From NCBI GenBank assembly GCA_964023205.1, contig OZ026842.1, forward strand, positions 4,257,067 through 4,321,066: 64,000 nucleotides of DNA, read 5' to 3'. The position numbers and the translations under genes are program-made. The notes beneath the pieces were generated by a model. That model worked only from the letters and a program-made list of their open reading frames with translations. It was not told the DNA's origin and made no database searches. The DNA is from Lutraria lutraria (Eukaryota > Mollusca > Bivalvia > Venerida > Mactridae). Positions within the stretch are counted from its first letter, which is position 1. Every line of letters begins with the position of its first letter. Below are positions 13,001 through 23,052 of the stretch, piece after piece.

Positions 13001-13081
13001 TCAAATTTTCATCTTTATTAACTTGAACTGCATACAATTTGTGATGAAGTCTTTGACTGTCTCTATAACCTGATTTGCCCT
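13001..13081 (-). CDS. Possible conserved terminal exon 'RANQ', copy A
   Basis: On the minus strand, after a tttcag acceptor, the frame reads RANQVIETVKDFITNCMQFK and ends at TGA after 26 codons. Copy B (30210-30353) reads RANQIMEAVKDFITNCMEFK in the same frame. Differences are conservative (V/I, I/M, T/A, Q/E) plus one synonymous GTC/GTA, whereas the other forward frame gives only radical changes. This supports past or present coding. The family is unknown, upstream exons were not found, and the acceptor's pyrimidine tract is weak. Confidence 0.35.
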   Translation of the reverse strand, partial: RANQVIETVKDFITNCMQFKLIKMKI

Positions 13082-13900
13082 CTGAAATCTGCACTATTGT
13101 ATTTTGACATTTGTTGCATGCAGTTGCTTGTATAATATTGAATATAGATAAAATGTATATTATGATGAAAATGAGGTGTATGTATAATCAATTGATAAAT
13201 ATGTGTTCTGTTTGATACCGTTGGCGTTGCTACACACGTCGGACGAGAAAACTTATGATAATAGTTTCTCACAATCACGGACTAGACATCAATTATCCGT
13301 CTGAAGTATTGTTTTAGTCAAATAACATTAAATCATGCGTGCATAGATAGCTACAGTGTGTTTATATTTATCTTTTCTTTTGATGAATTACCATTGAATT
13401 AACAATTAGACAAAACATATTATAATACGAGCATAACATGTTTGTAATCATTGACAATATTTGTTACCACCAATTTGTTTAATATGTTTGTTTACTTGAC
13501 GACAAATATGTTTTATGCCTTGACGTGATATTTTCCCACATTTCGAATAAAATCAGCATATGCAATAATATAGCCATAATGCATTTTTTTTATAATTTAC
13601 CATATAAACCGCGTTTAAACAAAACGTATTATGAGATATCATGATGATAATTGATTTCCACAAATAGAATGCGCTTAGCCTAGTTTTTGGAGCATTTTGT
13701 TTGGTTTTCTTCATCAATGATAAACGATCCTTTGTCATTTTCTGTCTTGGTAATATATCAGTTTTGGGTTTATTATCTAGATGAGCATCAGGTTAAGGCT
13801 TAACAAAATCTTCATACTTATTCTCAGCAGAAATATGTTCCCTGTCGTCAATGGCTGTCATTTAAATCATCATGTGTTCAATTCATGTAGTAAGTTCAAG

Positions 13901-13974
13901 TCAATGTAATGAAATGTTATTTTCCAGCTCATCCCAAGAACTGATTGTTCCCATCTTGTTCCCTGGAGTCCAGA
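13901..13974 (-). CDS. Possible conserved terminal exon 'TPGNK', copy A
   Basis: On the minus strand, after tgttgcag (phase 1), the frame reads WTPGNKMGTISSWDELENN, then ISLH and TGA. Copy B (31205-31278) reads LTPGNKIGTISSWDELENN, then IPLH and TGA. Length, phase and stop are conserved, with one synonymous GAG/GAA and a few amino-acid changes. It is probably the last coding exon of a small gene within the duplicated block. No upstream exon or family was identified. Confidence 0.4.
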
Positions 13975-14596
13975 CTGCAACATTTTAGAAGCTATGTCAG
14001 ACATATGTTCATGATAAAAATTTGGCCTACATCATGATGTCGAAAACTGGCGTCGTTATTTGTAATACTGCACATGTATTATGTATGTAAATAGTCATAC
14101 CGACCAAAGTATACCCCACTGAAATGTCAAATATAGTTCTAATCAAACTTGATTAAATAAGTAAATGTTTAGCCCTAATGGCCATTTCCCCGTGTTCGAC
14201 GTCATGTAACATGTAACTACTCGTTGACTGAAGGTACACAACCCATAGTTGCACGTTAACAATATTTCACTATGCCAGTCAACATTTTGCGCCACACGGT
14301 CGTTCTATAGATATACAAATATCTAACTCTGATATGCGTCTGCATATGTTTCACATGAGGCTAGGAGGTAATCACATTTCCTTTGAACCTCTTATAATTA
14401 TTGTTTGTATTCTAACTACTTAATTAATATTCAAACGTTTTTCAGTGTCTCTGTTATCTACATATAACACATATTTAACATCAGTCAGTTTCATAATTTA
14501 TGTGTTGTTTGGCCATCTTTGATCTGTAACGTGTTAATATCGCTGGGTTTTAAAGCTAGATGAATGATGAGTATGCTTCTTGTTTTTTTTACAAAG

Positions 14597-14634
14597 GCTA
14601 CATTATTAAAGTGACTATTTTGTGCAAGACACAG
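14597..14634 (+). CDS. Possible small exon on plus strand, copy A
   Basis: The stretch between acaaag and gtaaac encodes YIIKVTILCKTQ. Copy B (31889-31929) has the same exon with a 3-bp in-frame insertion and synonymous ATT/ATC changes. The duplication's similarity ends right after this donor. It is too short to identify and may be chance. Confidence 0.25.
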
Positions 14635-15164
14635 GTAAACACCAGTTGTATCCCTTGTTTTGTGCTACGTAACATGATATTAACATCAAGCTTAACGGTG
14701 TTTCCGAGTTTAAAAGGAATGTCCGGGTAGTAGAGTTTCTGTTGGTTTTATGCCATACGCCAGTTGCTGGTGCTATTGGTCCGGAGTTCATTTTCATGGA
14801 CGATAATGTCATAGGGCCACTGACACCAATCTATACCTTGAAAGGGACACTATTGCTCGAATGGACTGGCCCGCTCGAGGACATTAGTCTCGATACTAAA
14901 AACAACAGTTAGCAGTTTTGCTCATTTTTTCTCAAAGTTTCTATTCCCCACACATACCCATAAAATGTCTAATTTATCCCTGTCTTCGTTTCGACGCTTG
15001 TTACGCTCGAATCTATGAATTACATGTGGCACACATGATAGTCAAGTATTCATAATTATTTATTATGTAATCCAAAATCGACGATAATGCCACACAAAAC
15101 AAAAAGTGAACCACATCAAAATTGGAAAATCCATTTTCTTTTTCTGATTTTCTGCCATTCTTAA

Positions 15165-15683
15165 AGGGGCATGCCCTGGAACTGAAGCGTCTCGAGTACC
15201 AATCAAATTGGTATCATTTTAATGCCTAAATCAATTAATGAAAGCCCTGTAAAATATTTACAAAATATCCCGCTAGTTTACTCAAAAAACACATTTCGGG
15301 ATTTATAAAACCTGCCGATTTCGGCCTCAGAAATTATTCGTCATTTTCACAACTCGTCCCTTTCGGGATCTGTCAAAACCGAAAACATTGCGGAAAAAAT
15401 GTCAATAAACTGAAATGGTAAGTATTGCTCATGTTATGTTCACTTGAAAGGCAGCGCACATGCTCAGTTTAACTCTCAGACGTAACGGAAATATCGTTGT
15501 CGTTAATAAAAGGCTGACAGCCTTTTATTCAAATCGACATACAAATACCGATGCGAGCATTATAGGGTCATTTTTGAACGCACATATTCTTCTTTGACTT
15601 TTCGGTAATAATTGGTTTTATAAGTGACAAACTCATTTTTGGTGTACAAAAAAAATGACACAGCAGGTTCTGGGCATGCCCCC
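15165..15683. mobile_element. TTAA-flanked MITE (family K), copy 1
   Basis: Termini AGGGGCATGCCC are inverted and flanked by TTAA (15161-15164 and 15684-15687). A TTAA target and an AGGG start fit Kolobok-type elements. There is no coding capacity. A second copy with AGGGGCATACCC ends is at 48813-49169. Confidence 0.75.
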
Positions 15684-16049
15684 TTAAAGTATTAAAACAT
15701 GATCAATACATATAATAAAGCTCTCACTTAACTTCATGAATTTGTATTTGTCCTTTATCATTATTATTTGAAGATTTTTTGTTTAGTCAAAAACCAAAGA
15801 GAAAGAATTAACAAGAAGAGGTAGTGTGAAAAAGACAGTAGGAGGATCCCACCATCTCCACAGATTGGGAAGAGAAGCTAAATTACTTAATATGTTTTAT
15901 TTTCTTATTTAAATGAGAGTGATGATATGAATTATGGTGGGACTAAGATTTTGTGACTGAATGAACTCCAAAATCCTTTATTATGTCTTATGTATTGAAT
16001 ATCTGTTACGTGTATCTACACATGCAGAGTGGGATCCAGGATTTCAGGT

Positions 16050-16833
16050 TATTGTGATATCCTCAGGTTAAATCAGGTTTAAACTAAAATAAACCCACTG
16101 TATAAAGTGCATTGCAGGTAATTTAAAACACATATTACATTTGATTGGTCTTCAATAAACCGATATCGCACGTAATTTGCACATTTTTAAACAACGATAA
16201 ATACTATAAATTATATGAATATATTACAACAAGTAGCCTAAAAATATCTTTAGATGTATAAAGCAGTGAACTGTGCCTCAGATTTTTTTATAAAATCCTC
16301 CGTTCGTTAGATACTTGTCTTTAATGAAATTCCATACCCAGAACCCCGCTGTTTTTAACGTAATATTCCATAGATAAAAATGAAAACAAGTATCAAAATT
16401 CTGAGGCATGGTTCACTAGATTAACATTTCCACTACGAACTACCGAAAACCGCTTTGAAATCCGTTATCAAAGTGTCGGATCATTATCGTCTGACGCACC
16501 ACATTCAATTTTGATAGACAAACAAAATCGTTTATGTTTACGAACCACGCCAAGGTTTGATGTCTAGTAAGAGATTTTATAACAATTTTTTTGTCATTAA
16601 TGAATTAATTGTATCATATCGTACCGATACAATGCACATTACGTTAGAGATGTTTAACGCTGATAAGGAAAAGTCTATAAAGGGGTGCATTATTTATCGC
16701 TAATAAACACCATTTTTTAGCGTTCGGGTAGGTTTTTTTTGTTGCTTGCTATTAAAGTTTGATATTTTATCTTGTAAATAATGTAAAATATCATTTTACG
16801 TTATTTTAGCGATTATACCCAATCCAGATACGT
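16050..16833 (+). mobile_element. TTAA-flanked MITE (family M), copy M1
   Basis: The right end reads CCAGATACG followed by TTAA at 16834-16837. The left end (about 16050) is damaged by an internal deletion of the subterminal sequence. The body matches the reverse complement of 19926-20790 along its length (blocks 'gattggtcttc', 'ccgttcgttagatacttg', 'aaccgctttgaaatccg'). Confidence 0.75.
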
Positions 16834-17596
16834 TTAACTGTCCTGCTGGTGCTGTGTGTCATGTTTCTTTTAGCCATAGACATGAGATGTCACATATAAA
16901 TATATGTTGATATTTTTTATAAAGCATGTACATTTGTATATACATTTTATGTAAATCTCATTCATCAGTATTGTCTTTAATTCATAATTAATAATGCATT
17001 ATTTTTATTATATACTGCAATTTGGTCATTAACATTTTTACTGTAGATGTGACTAATGAAAAAGAATGCCAGTCACCTGAGAAAAAAAATACGGAGGTAT
17101 TGTCTTAAGGTATATATATATAATCCTTTATCTTTTTTACTGTTATATAATCCAATTATTATAACATGAATAAAGGATGTACACGATTGTCCGTGTGCGT
17201 ATGAATGTATGTACATAGCAAAAGTGCATGTGTAATTGATTTATTAATTTCTGCATTTTAAAAAAAAAGTAAACAAAAATAGAGAAAAACTGTATACCCC
17301 TTTTTGCCAGATGTGATAGTTACGTGTACATGTGTATACATTATGATAAAAGATATAATCACACCATTTTATGTATACTACAGTAGTGTTAGTGCTGGGA
17401 GGAATTTCATCTAACTGCATTTCAGTGAACATTGATCACACAAGTGAGTAAAATTAATGAAATATTTACCCGTATTTTTTTTGCGAATGCATATTAGTAC
17501 CTTTGATTTTAGTTTATGGGAAACCATGCGATCAGAATTGTCTTATTACGAATGTTTTTACATTGTCATACATTAAACACCCCTCACAGTACATAT

Positions 17597-17815
17597 AGTC
17601 GATTTAAAGTTGCATGCTAATGAGGGATTAGTCTCATTTCGATATTTAGGTGTAACAGGTAAACCCGGTAACCGTTATAGACTAGGTGTCAAGTCTACAG
17701 ACCGTGACCAGACTGGTTTTATCTGATTAGGGGCAATAAAACAATTAAGAGATTAGACCACATGTGGATTTTTTTTGGGGGGGGGGGGTCACTTATATAG
17801 TAGCTGTTCAATGTC
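17597..17815 (+). mobile_element. Rearranged R1-family element with poly-G tract
   Basis: The first 85 bp duplicate 131-215. The following 130 bp, including a T8G13 tract at about 17770-17790, recur in inverse orientation inside the MITE at 48118-48215. Confidence 0.5.
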
Positions 17816-18024
17816 TTTAAGGTCTGAAATTATTTTTAATACTTAAACGCTTCTTCTTCCGATTAGTGTTGTTAATCTTCAGTGGTTTGTAAAAAAGGCT
17901 TTCTGTTCCATGTAAAAGATTATAATATCAATCAGTTTGTCTGGTTAAACAATCGTTAGCACTGCATTAACGTTCTTTCTTCTTATTGTTGTATAACCAA
18001 GACACATACTTTTGTATCATTCTA

Positions 18025-18582
18025 GAAACTGTGCGGCACAAAAGCAAACTTGCATTAAGTGGTAAGTCATAGGTATGCTAAATAATTGTAACGTCCGGTA
18101 CTGGCAGAATGATGAGAACTTTTCTGGTGACCCTTTTCTAGATTTGTACTTAATTGTATTGTGTTAATTATCTATATTACATAACTCTGTATTATTTTGT
18201 TGAATTATGTCTGTTCTAATTGTTAAATTTTGGTACAGTCTATCATATACTTTTTGTAACTGGTATTGCTATACGTCTACATAGTTGGAAAAATTGGAAT
18301 GCTATACATTTGCTTGATCATAAAATGAAAAAAGAGTTTTATGGAAATTAAGTATTTTGTGCAGTATTCAAACAAAAGATTGCATGGCTATTTGTTTTAT
18401 TCATTTTAATTATAGATTCTGAAGTACCTACAGCTGAAAAACTCCTCGAGGTAAAAGAAGAAACACTAGGTGAACAAAAAAGACAGACTGCATTATTGGG
18501 AAGACTAGCTGATGGTTAAGATGAATTGACTATCATTAAGATGCAAAAACTTGAACTAATGAAACAACATGAATCTAGTTGA
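18025..18582 (+). pseudogene. Myb/MADF-type accessory protein of Harbinger element, 3' part
   Basis: Two exons join in phase 1. The first (about 18026-18062, flanked by ttctag and gtaagtc) reads TVRHKSKLALS. The second (18416-18582, after attatag) reads DSEVPTAEKLLEVKEETLGE and continues through a premature TAA (18517-18519) to TGA at 18580, ending in a charged helical tail KMQKLELMKQHESS. PIF/Harbinger elements carry a transposase plus a DNA-binding partner ORF, and this charged C-terminus next to a HARBI1-like gene fits that partner. The DNA-binding exon was not located here; a related MADF fragment is in copy B at 25385-25500. Convergent with the transposase remnant. Confidence 0.5.
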
Positions 18583-19135
18583 TAAATATTGAAAATAAAT
18601 AATAAAAAAAATCAAATGCATTGTTAAATCATATATTTTTATTAAAATTATTTGTACATGTTCATGAAAAAGACTAGCAATGCGTCTTCTCTTCATTAGA
18701 CCATTCCTGTCTAATTCCTGAGGAGTTCTATAACGTCATCATAAACTCGAGGTTCAGGCACATTCCTAGTGATAGCTAGATTATGCAGGCGAACACAAGC
18801 CCCAATGACCATGCAGCTTCTGTCTGGGGAGACCATCAGCATACCTCCACTCTTGTGAAGAAACCTTTAAAATACATTAAATCGCTATGACACATAAAGA
18901 AAATTATCAACATGCTAGACCTGTGAACAGTTCAATATTATGAAAGTGCAGATGCTATTTCTTAAAATGACAAAAACATTTTAAAGAATGATATGGAGAT
19001 CTTAAAAATCACAAAAAGTATGATATTGTGATGTAACATTGGTTAATGCTGTGAATAAAGGATATTTTATATAATACATATGACAATAAGGACCAAGGAT
19101 ATTTAAATTATGACTTCACTCGTTTAAATTAATGG

Positions 19136-19405
19136 GTCATGGCCCTGGACCAGTGGTAAGTGCATTGGATTTGAAACCCCACGAACCGGGTTAAATTCCC
19201 CGTTGCGGCAGGTCATACATACCCTTCCATGAAAAGATTTGACAACAATGCCGATTTTTTTTCACATGTGGACAGTTACTGGTTCCTTGTGTAAAGGTAA
19301 GTCAGTACTGTTAGAAGACTGTCCTGGAAAACTTGCTAGGTATCAGCCATCATGCACTCATACAACTGAAAAATTGTTGACAAACCCAAATAAACATGAA
19401 CATCA
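19136..19405 (+). mobile_element. tRNA-type SINE
   Basis: A tRNA-like head ('gaaccgggttaaattcc') is followed by the SINE body ('cttccatgaaaagatttgacaacaatg', 'ctggttccttgtgtaaaggtaag') and the 3' end ('gacaaacccaaataaac'). Same family as the elements at 33945, 41415, 47070 and 59650. Confidence 0.7.
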
Positions 19406-19925
19406 TTCAAACATTCTTTTAATGAATATATTGAAACTACAATGTATATATAATTTATAATACTTTGGACATTTGCCGCTAATTTTCTGTAATAATACTT
19501 CTTATATTAGGAGTTCATATAATGTTCATTACATAAACCTAGATAAACCGAATGCTATTTTTAACCACAATTCTTCCTCTAACATGGGCAGCGTTGAAGG
19601 CCTCTTCCTGTTGAGCTGTATGATTACAAAATGGCGTTATCAGGCATATCCACTGTCATCTAATAAATGACCTATGTCTTGCTGCTCCATGTGATTCTAT
19701 AAAAAAGAATAAATTAGATAACATTATGAAATAAAGCAAGTAAATGTTGGTATGTTATTTATACAATTTAACCAATTTTGGAAATTGCACATTATAAATC
19801 ATAGTCTTGCAACGAGTTACTAGACAAAAATATGTGTAACTAATATTTCAATGGCCTTTTTACTTAAGTTTTCAAATAAAAAATAAAACTTCGGACATTA
19901 CTTTTCATTGGTATTGTAAAATTAA

Positions 19926-20790
19926 CGTATCTGGCTTGGTTAAAATCGCTAAAAAATGTAAAATGATATTTTACATTATTTACAAAGAATAAATATCTTA
20001 CTTTAATACCAAGCAACAAACAATTCTAACCGAACGCTAAAAAAATGGTGTTCATTTGCGATAAATACTGCACCCGTTTATCGACTTTTCTTTATCAGCG
20101 TTAAACATCTCTAACGTAATGTGCATTGTATCTGTACGATATTATACTATTTATATATATATATAAAATCTCTTACTAGTCATCAAACCGGGGCGTGGTT
20201 TCAATTATTGAGCCTTTAACATAAGCGATTTTGATTGGGGTGCGTCAAATTCGTAGATCATGAGACGATAATGATCCGACGCTTTAATAGTTAATTACCC
20301 AGGTTAAAAACACAGTAGGTGTCATTTAACATAATTAACATAGCCGTCGCGTCTGTATTTTGAAGCGGAAATATTAATTTAGGGAACTGTGCTTCAGAAT
20401 TTTGATACTTGTCTACATTTTTTATCTATGCAGAATTACGAAATAAACAGCGGGGTGCTGGGTACGGAATTTCTTTAAAGTCAAGTATCTAACGAACGTA
20501 GGACTTTATAAAAAAAAACTAAGGCACGGTTCCCTGCTTTACACATTTATAGTCATTGTAAGGCTACTAGTTGTAATATATTCCTATATACAAAGTAGTA
20601 ATCGTTGTTCAAAATTTTGTAAACTACGCGCGATATTGGTTTATAGAAGACCAATCAAATGTAATATTTGTTTCCGATTACTTGCAATGCACTTTATACA
20701 GTGGGTTAATTTTAGCATATAATTATGGTTTAGTTTTAAAATCTATAAATTGGTGAAACATGATTTGACCTGACATCCAAGCCAGATACT
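19926..20790 (-). mobile_element. TTAA-flanked MITE (family M), copy M2, inside transposase
   Basis: Termini CGTATCTGGCTTGG (after TTAA 19922-19925) and CCAAGCCAGATAC (before TTAA 20791-20794) are inverted. It separates the 'GSIHDA' block from the 'LLDDSGYA' block of the HARBI1-like pseudogene, which would normally be almost adjacent, so it inserted into that gene. Confidence 0.8.
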
Positions 20791-21593
20791 TTAAAATATG
20801 GCTTTTTGTACATAGTTTTAATGAACAGTGTTCAAAGATTGCAGCATCATGAATTGATCCCGGCCACTTAGTCAAAATATTTATGAATCTGAAATTGACA
20901 GTACAGATGTAGTTGTATTTTACTCTTAAATCATCCAAAAAGTTTCCGGTACTACAGAAGTCGACAAAATGTCGACACAAAATTTTCACCATAAATAATT
21001 TTATAATAAGTACTACATTATTACGAAATATTTCCTTCATATCTCACTGTTTATATCTCTTCTTTTCTGAGAAATCTAACAACATGCAGCTTTAAGATGC
21101 CTGTACATGCAAAAATGTTACCTTTTTCTGCATCTTTATACATTTTGCAACATATACATACTAAAAGTCACAGATATCTTTAAAAAACAACCCTCATTTC
21201 TGTATCTACTGCTTGTACATTCAATGAGCGGTAGCCTTTTCTGTTGATATAGGCATCTTGGCCTTCTTTTGGTGTCAGTATCGGAATATGTGTCCCATAA
21301 ACAAGTTTTTGATCCATGTGCAATCTCAATGTTTATTTGTATCTGTTTTATGACGTGCTGGCGGAAAATATGAGAATGGTAACATTAAGTCACAAAATTC
21401 CATTGTAACAATGTGTCACAAAATAAAGAAATGATAACATTTGGTCTCGACATGAAGCATTTTGATGGCATTTTGTGGATTGTTTGATGAGTTAAATTGA
21501 AAATAACATCTATAAACGTATACAAAACACGGAATCGAGTGCTTATGGGCATGCTCGTGAGGTCCAAGGAACTTCCAACACCGCAGATAGCTA

Positions 21594-22040
21594 CAAGATT
21601 AGGATGATGTTTGTTAATACCCTTGTGTAATTCACTATTAGGATGTTTATTAATGCCTTGTGTAATTCATTATAAGGATATTTGTTAATGCCCTTGTGTA
21701 ATTCACTTTTAGGATATTTGTTAATGCCCTTGTGTAAATCTCTGCTAGGATGTTTGTTAATGCCCTTGTGTAATACTCTATTAGGATGTTTGTTAATGCC
21801 CTTGTGTAATACTCTATTAGGATGCCTGTTAATGCCATTGTGTAAATCTCTATTAGGATGTTTGTTAATGCCCTTTTGTAAATCTCTGCTAGGATGTTTG
21901 TTAATGCCCTTGTGTAATACTCTATTAGGATGTTTGTTAATGCCCTTGTGTAATTCGCTATTAGGATGTTTGTTAATGCCCTTGTGTAATTCTCTATTAG
22001 GATGTTTGTTAATGCCCTTGTGTAATACTCTACATCAGAG
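21594..22040. repeat. 36-bp minisatellite (about 12 units)
   Basis: A tandem unit of 36 bp based on 'aggatgtttgttaatgccc' and 'ttgtgtaattctctatt'. Because 36 is divisible by three, both strands stay open for over 120 codons; these are repeat artefacts rather than proteins. Confidence 0.95.
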
Positions 22041-22059
22041 CCTATGTCGAGGTTAAAGA

Positions 22060-22899
22060 TCAAGCCAGTAAGCAGTTGCCATGGTCTACTTTCAAGCTGA
22101 GTTGACAATCAATTTCTGGATATCAAGTTATTGAGGCTCAATACAATGATCTAACTACAATGATCACACTCTCTGATATAGCCACTAAGTCTCTGCTAAG
22201 ATCATTGTTGATCAAGTTAGTTTCTCCTGAGCAGGATGCCAAGATGACATTTCTCGGTATAAAGAATGACACTAAGCGTACATGATTTGAAGTCGTTTTT
22301 CCGCGTGATAATATATTTCCCGATTATATAAATATATAGAATGACAGTGGGAATACGGCAAATTTCACTAATAATACTGTTTTAATTGAACATTTAAACA
22401 TTATTTTTATTTTCTATCAATGGGACGTATATATAAAGTTGTAATGTACCTTTGTCTCCTAAAAATCATCACAACATGCGAGTTACTAACATTTAAAATC
22501 TCTTACATGCATGAATATACAAAATTAACAAACACTAAAGTTCTTTATTGAATACATGCATTTAACAAAGAAATTGCATATCTACAAGTACATGTCAGTA
22601 AAACAAACACGTTCTAATTAGTAACCTGTGTGTGCTTTCACACCAAGAGACAAGTTAAATGACAGAATTGTGGTTTTCCACACTGATGAATAGGTGCTGC
22701 TAAAACTGATTGTATAGCTACGAATAGATAACCAGTGAACAATAGCTGCTATTTGGTACATGCTTATTGATAGGACAGTCCCACTAATTGAATTCTCACT
22801 TTGTATAAAGGTCTTTTTTCCACATTGTATGATGCAGGCTTATAAGAGTTGGTGATAACGTACCTACTTCGTTGTTATTTACTTCACTAAACGAGGTTT
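22060..22899. other. Gene-free stretch before copy B
   Basis: No exon, RNA gene or recognisable repeat was found. AT-rich. Confidence 0.4.
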
Positions 22900-23052
22900 A
22901 AAGTTTAAAAATATTTTCTTACTGTTCTATCATTAACATATTCTTAATGACGTAGACATTTTATATGCACTTTTCACAACATATCAGTGTCAATGATTGG
23001 TAACATTTTGTTGACATAGTATTCAAAACATCTTTCTCTCGACTGTGTGTTT

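Larger units (their letters stand above)
2950..14634. repeat. Segmental duplication, copy A
   Basis: This block is collinear and in the same orientation as 22900-31929. Matching landmarks are: 3050-3240 with 22920-23100; the exon-plus-34-bp array 3718-4555 with 23361-24260; 8700-8860 with 24650-24810; 9930-10140 with 27050-27268; the mariner remnants; 11600-11900 with 28430-28740; the truncated SINE near 11900-12010 with 28915-29050; 13001-14634 with 30210-31929. Identity is uneven, with many indels, so the duplication is old. Differential insertions give empty sites (see the 5003-8587 element). Confidence 0.85.
18711..21317 (-). pseudogene. HARBI1-like PIF/Harbinger transposase pseudogene
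   Basis: The minus strand reads in order: YGTHIPI...YINRKGYRSLNVQ (about 21180-21317, starting MDQKLVYGTHIPI); TVNFRFINILTKWPGSIHDA (about 20800-21040); LLDDSGYA followed, after a frameshift, by QQEEAFNAAHVRGRIVV (about 19545-19680); and SGGMLMVSPDRSCMVIGAC then RLHNLAI ending at TAG (18711-18864). These are the DDE_4 blocks of HARBI1-family transposases in the right order. The first catalytic Asp of the usual 'DGTH' is Tyr here, and stops and frameshifts occur. MITE M2 splits one coding block and a SINE lies in the next gap. It is not functional as a transposase. Confidence 0.8.

Noticed and set aside
14615..14812. Minus ORF of 65 codons
   Set aside because: No domain or splice support, partly overlaps the plus-strand exon candidate, and lies mostly outside the conserved block.
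21650..22108. Repetitive ORFs of 124 and 152 codons
   Set aside because: Generated by the 36-bp minisatellite; mirror ORFs on both strands.
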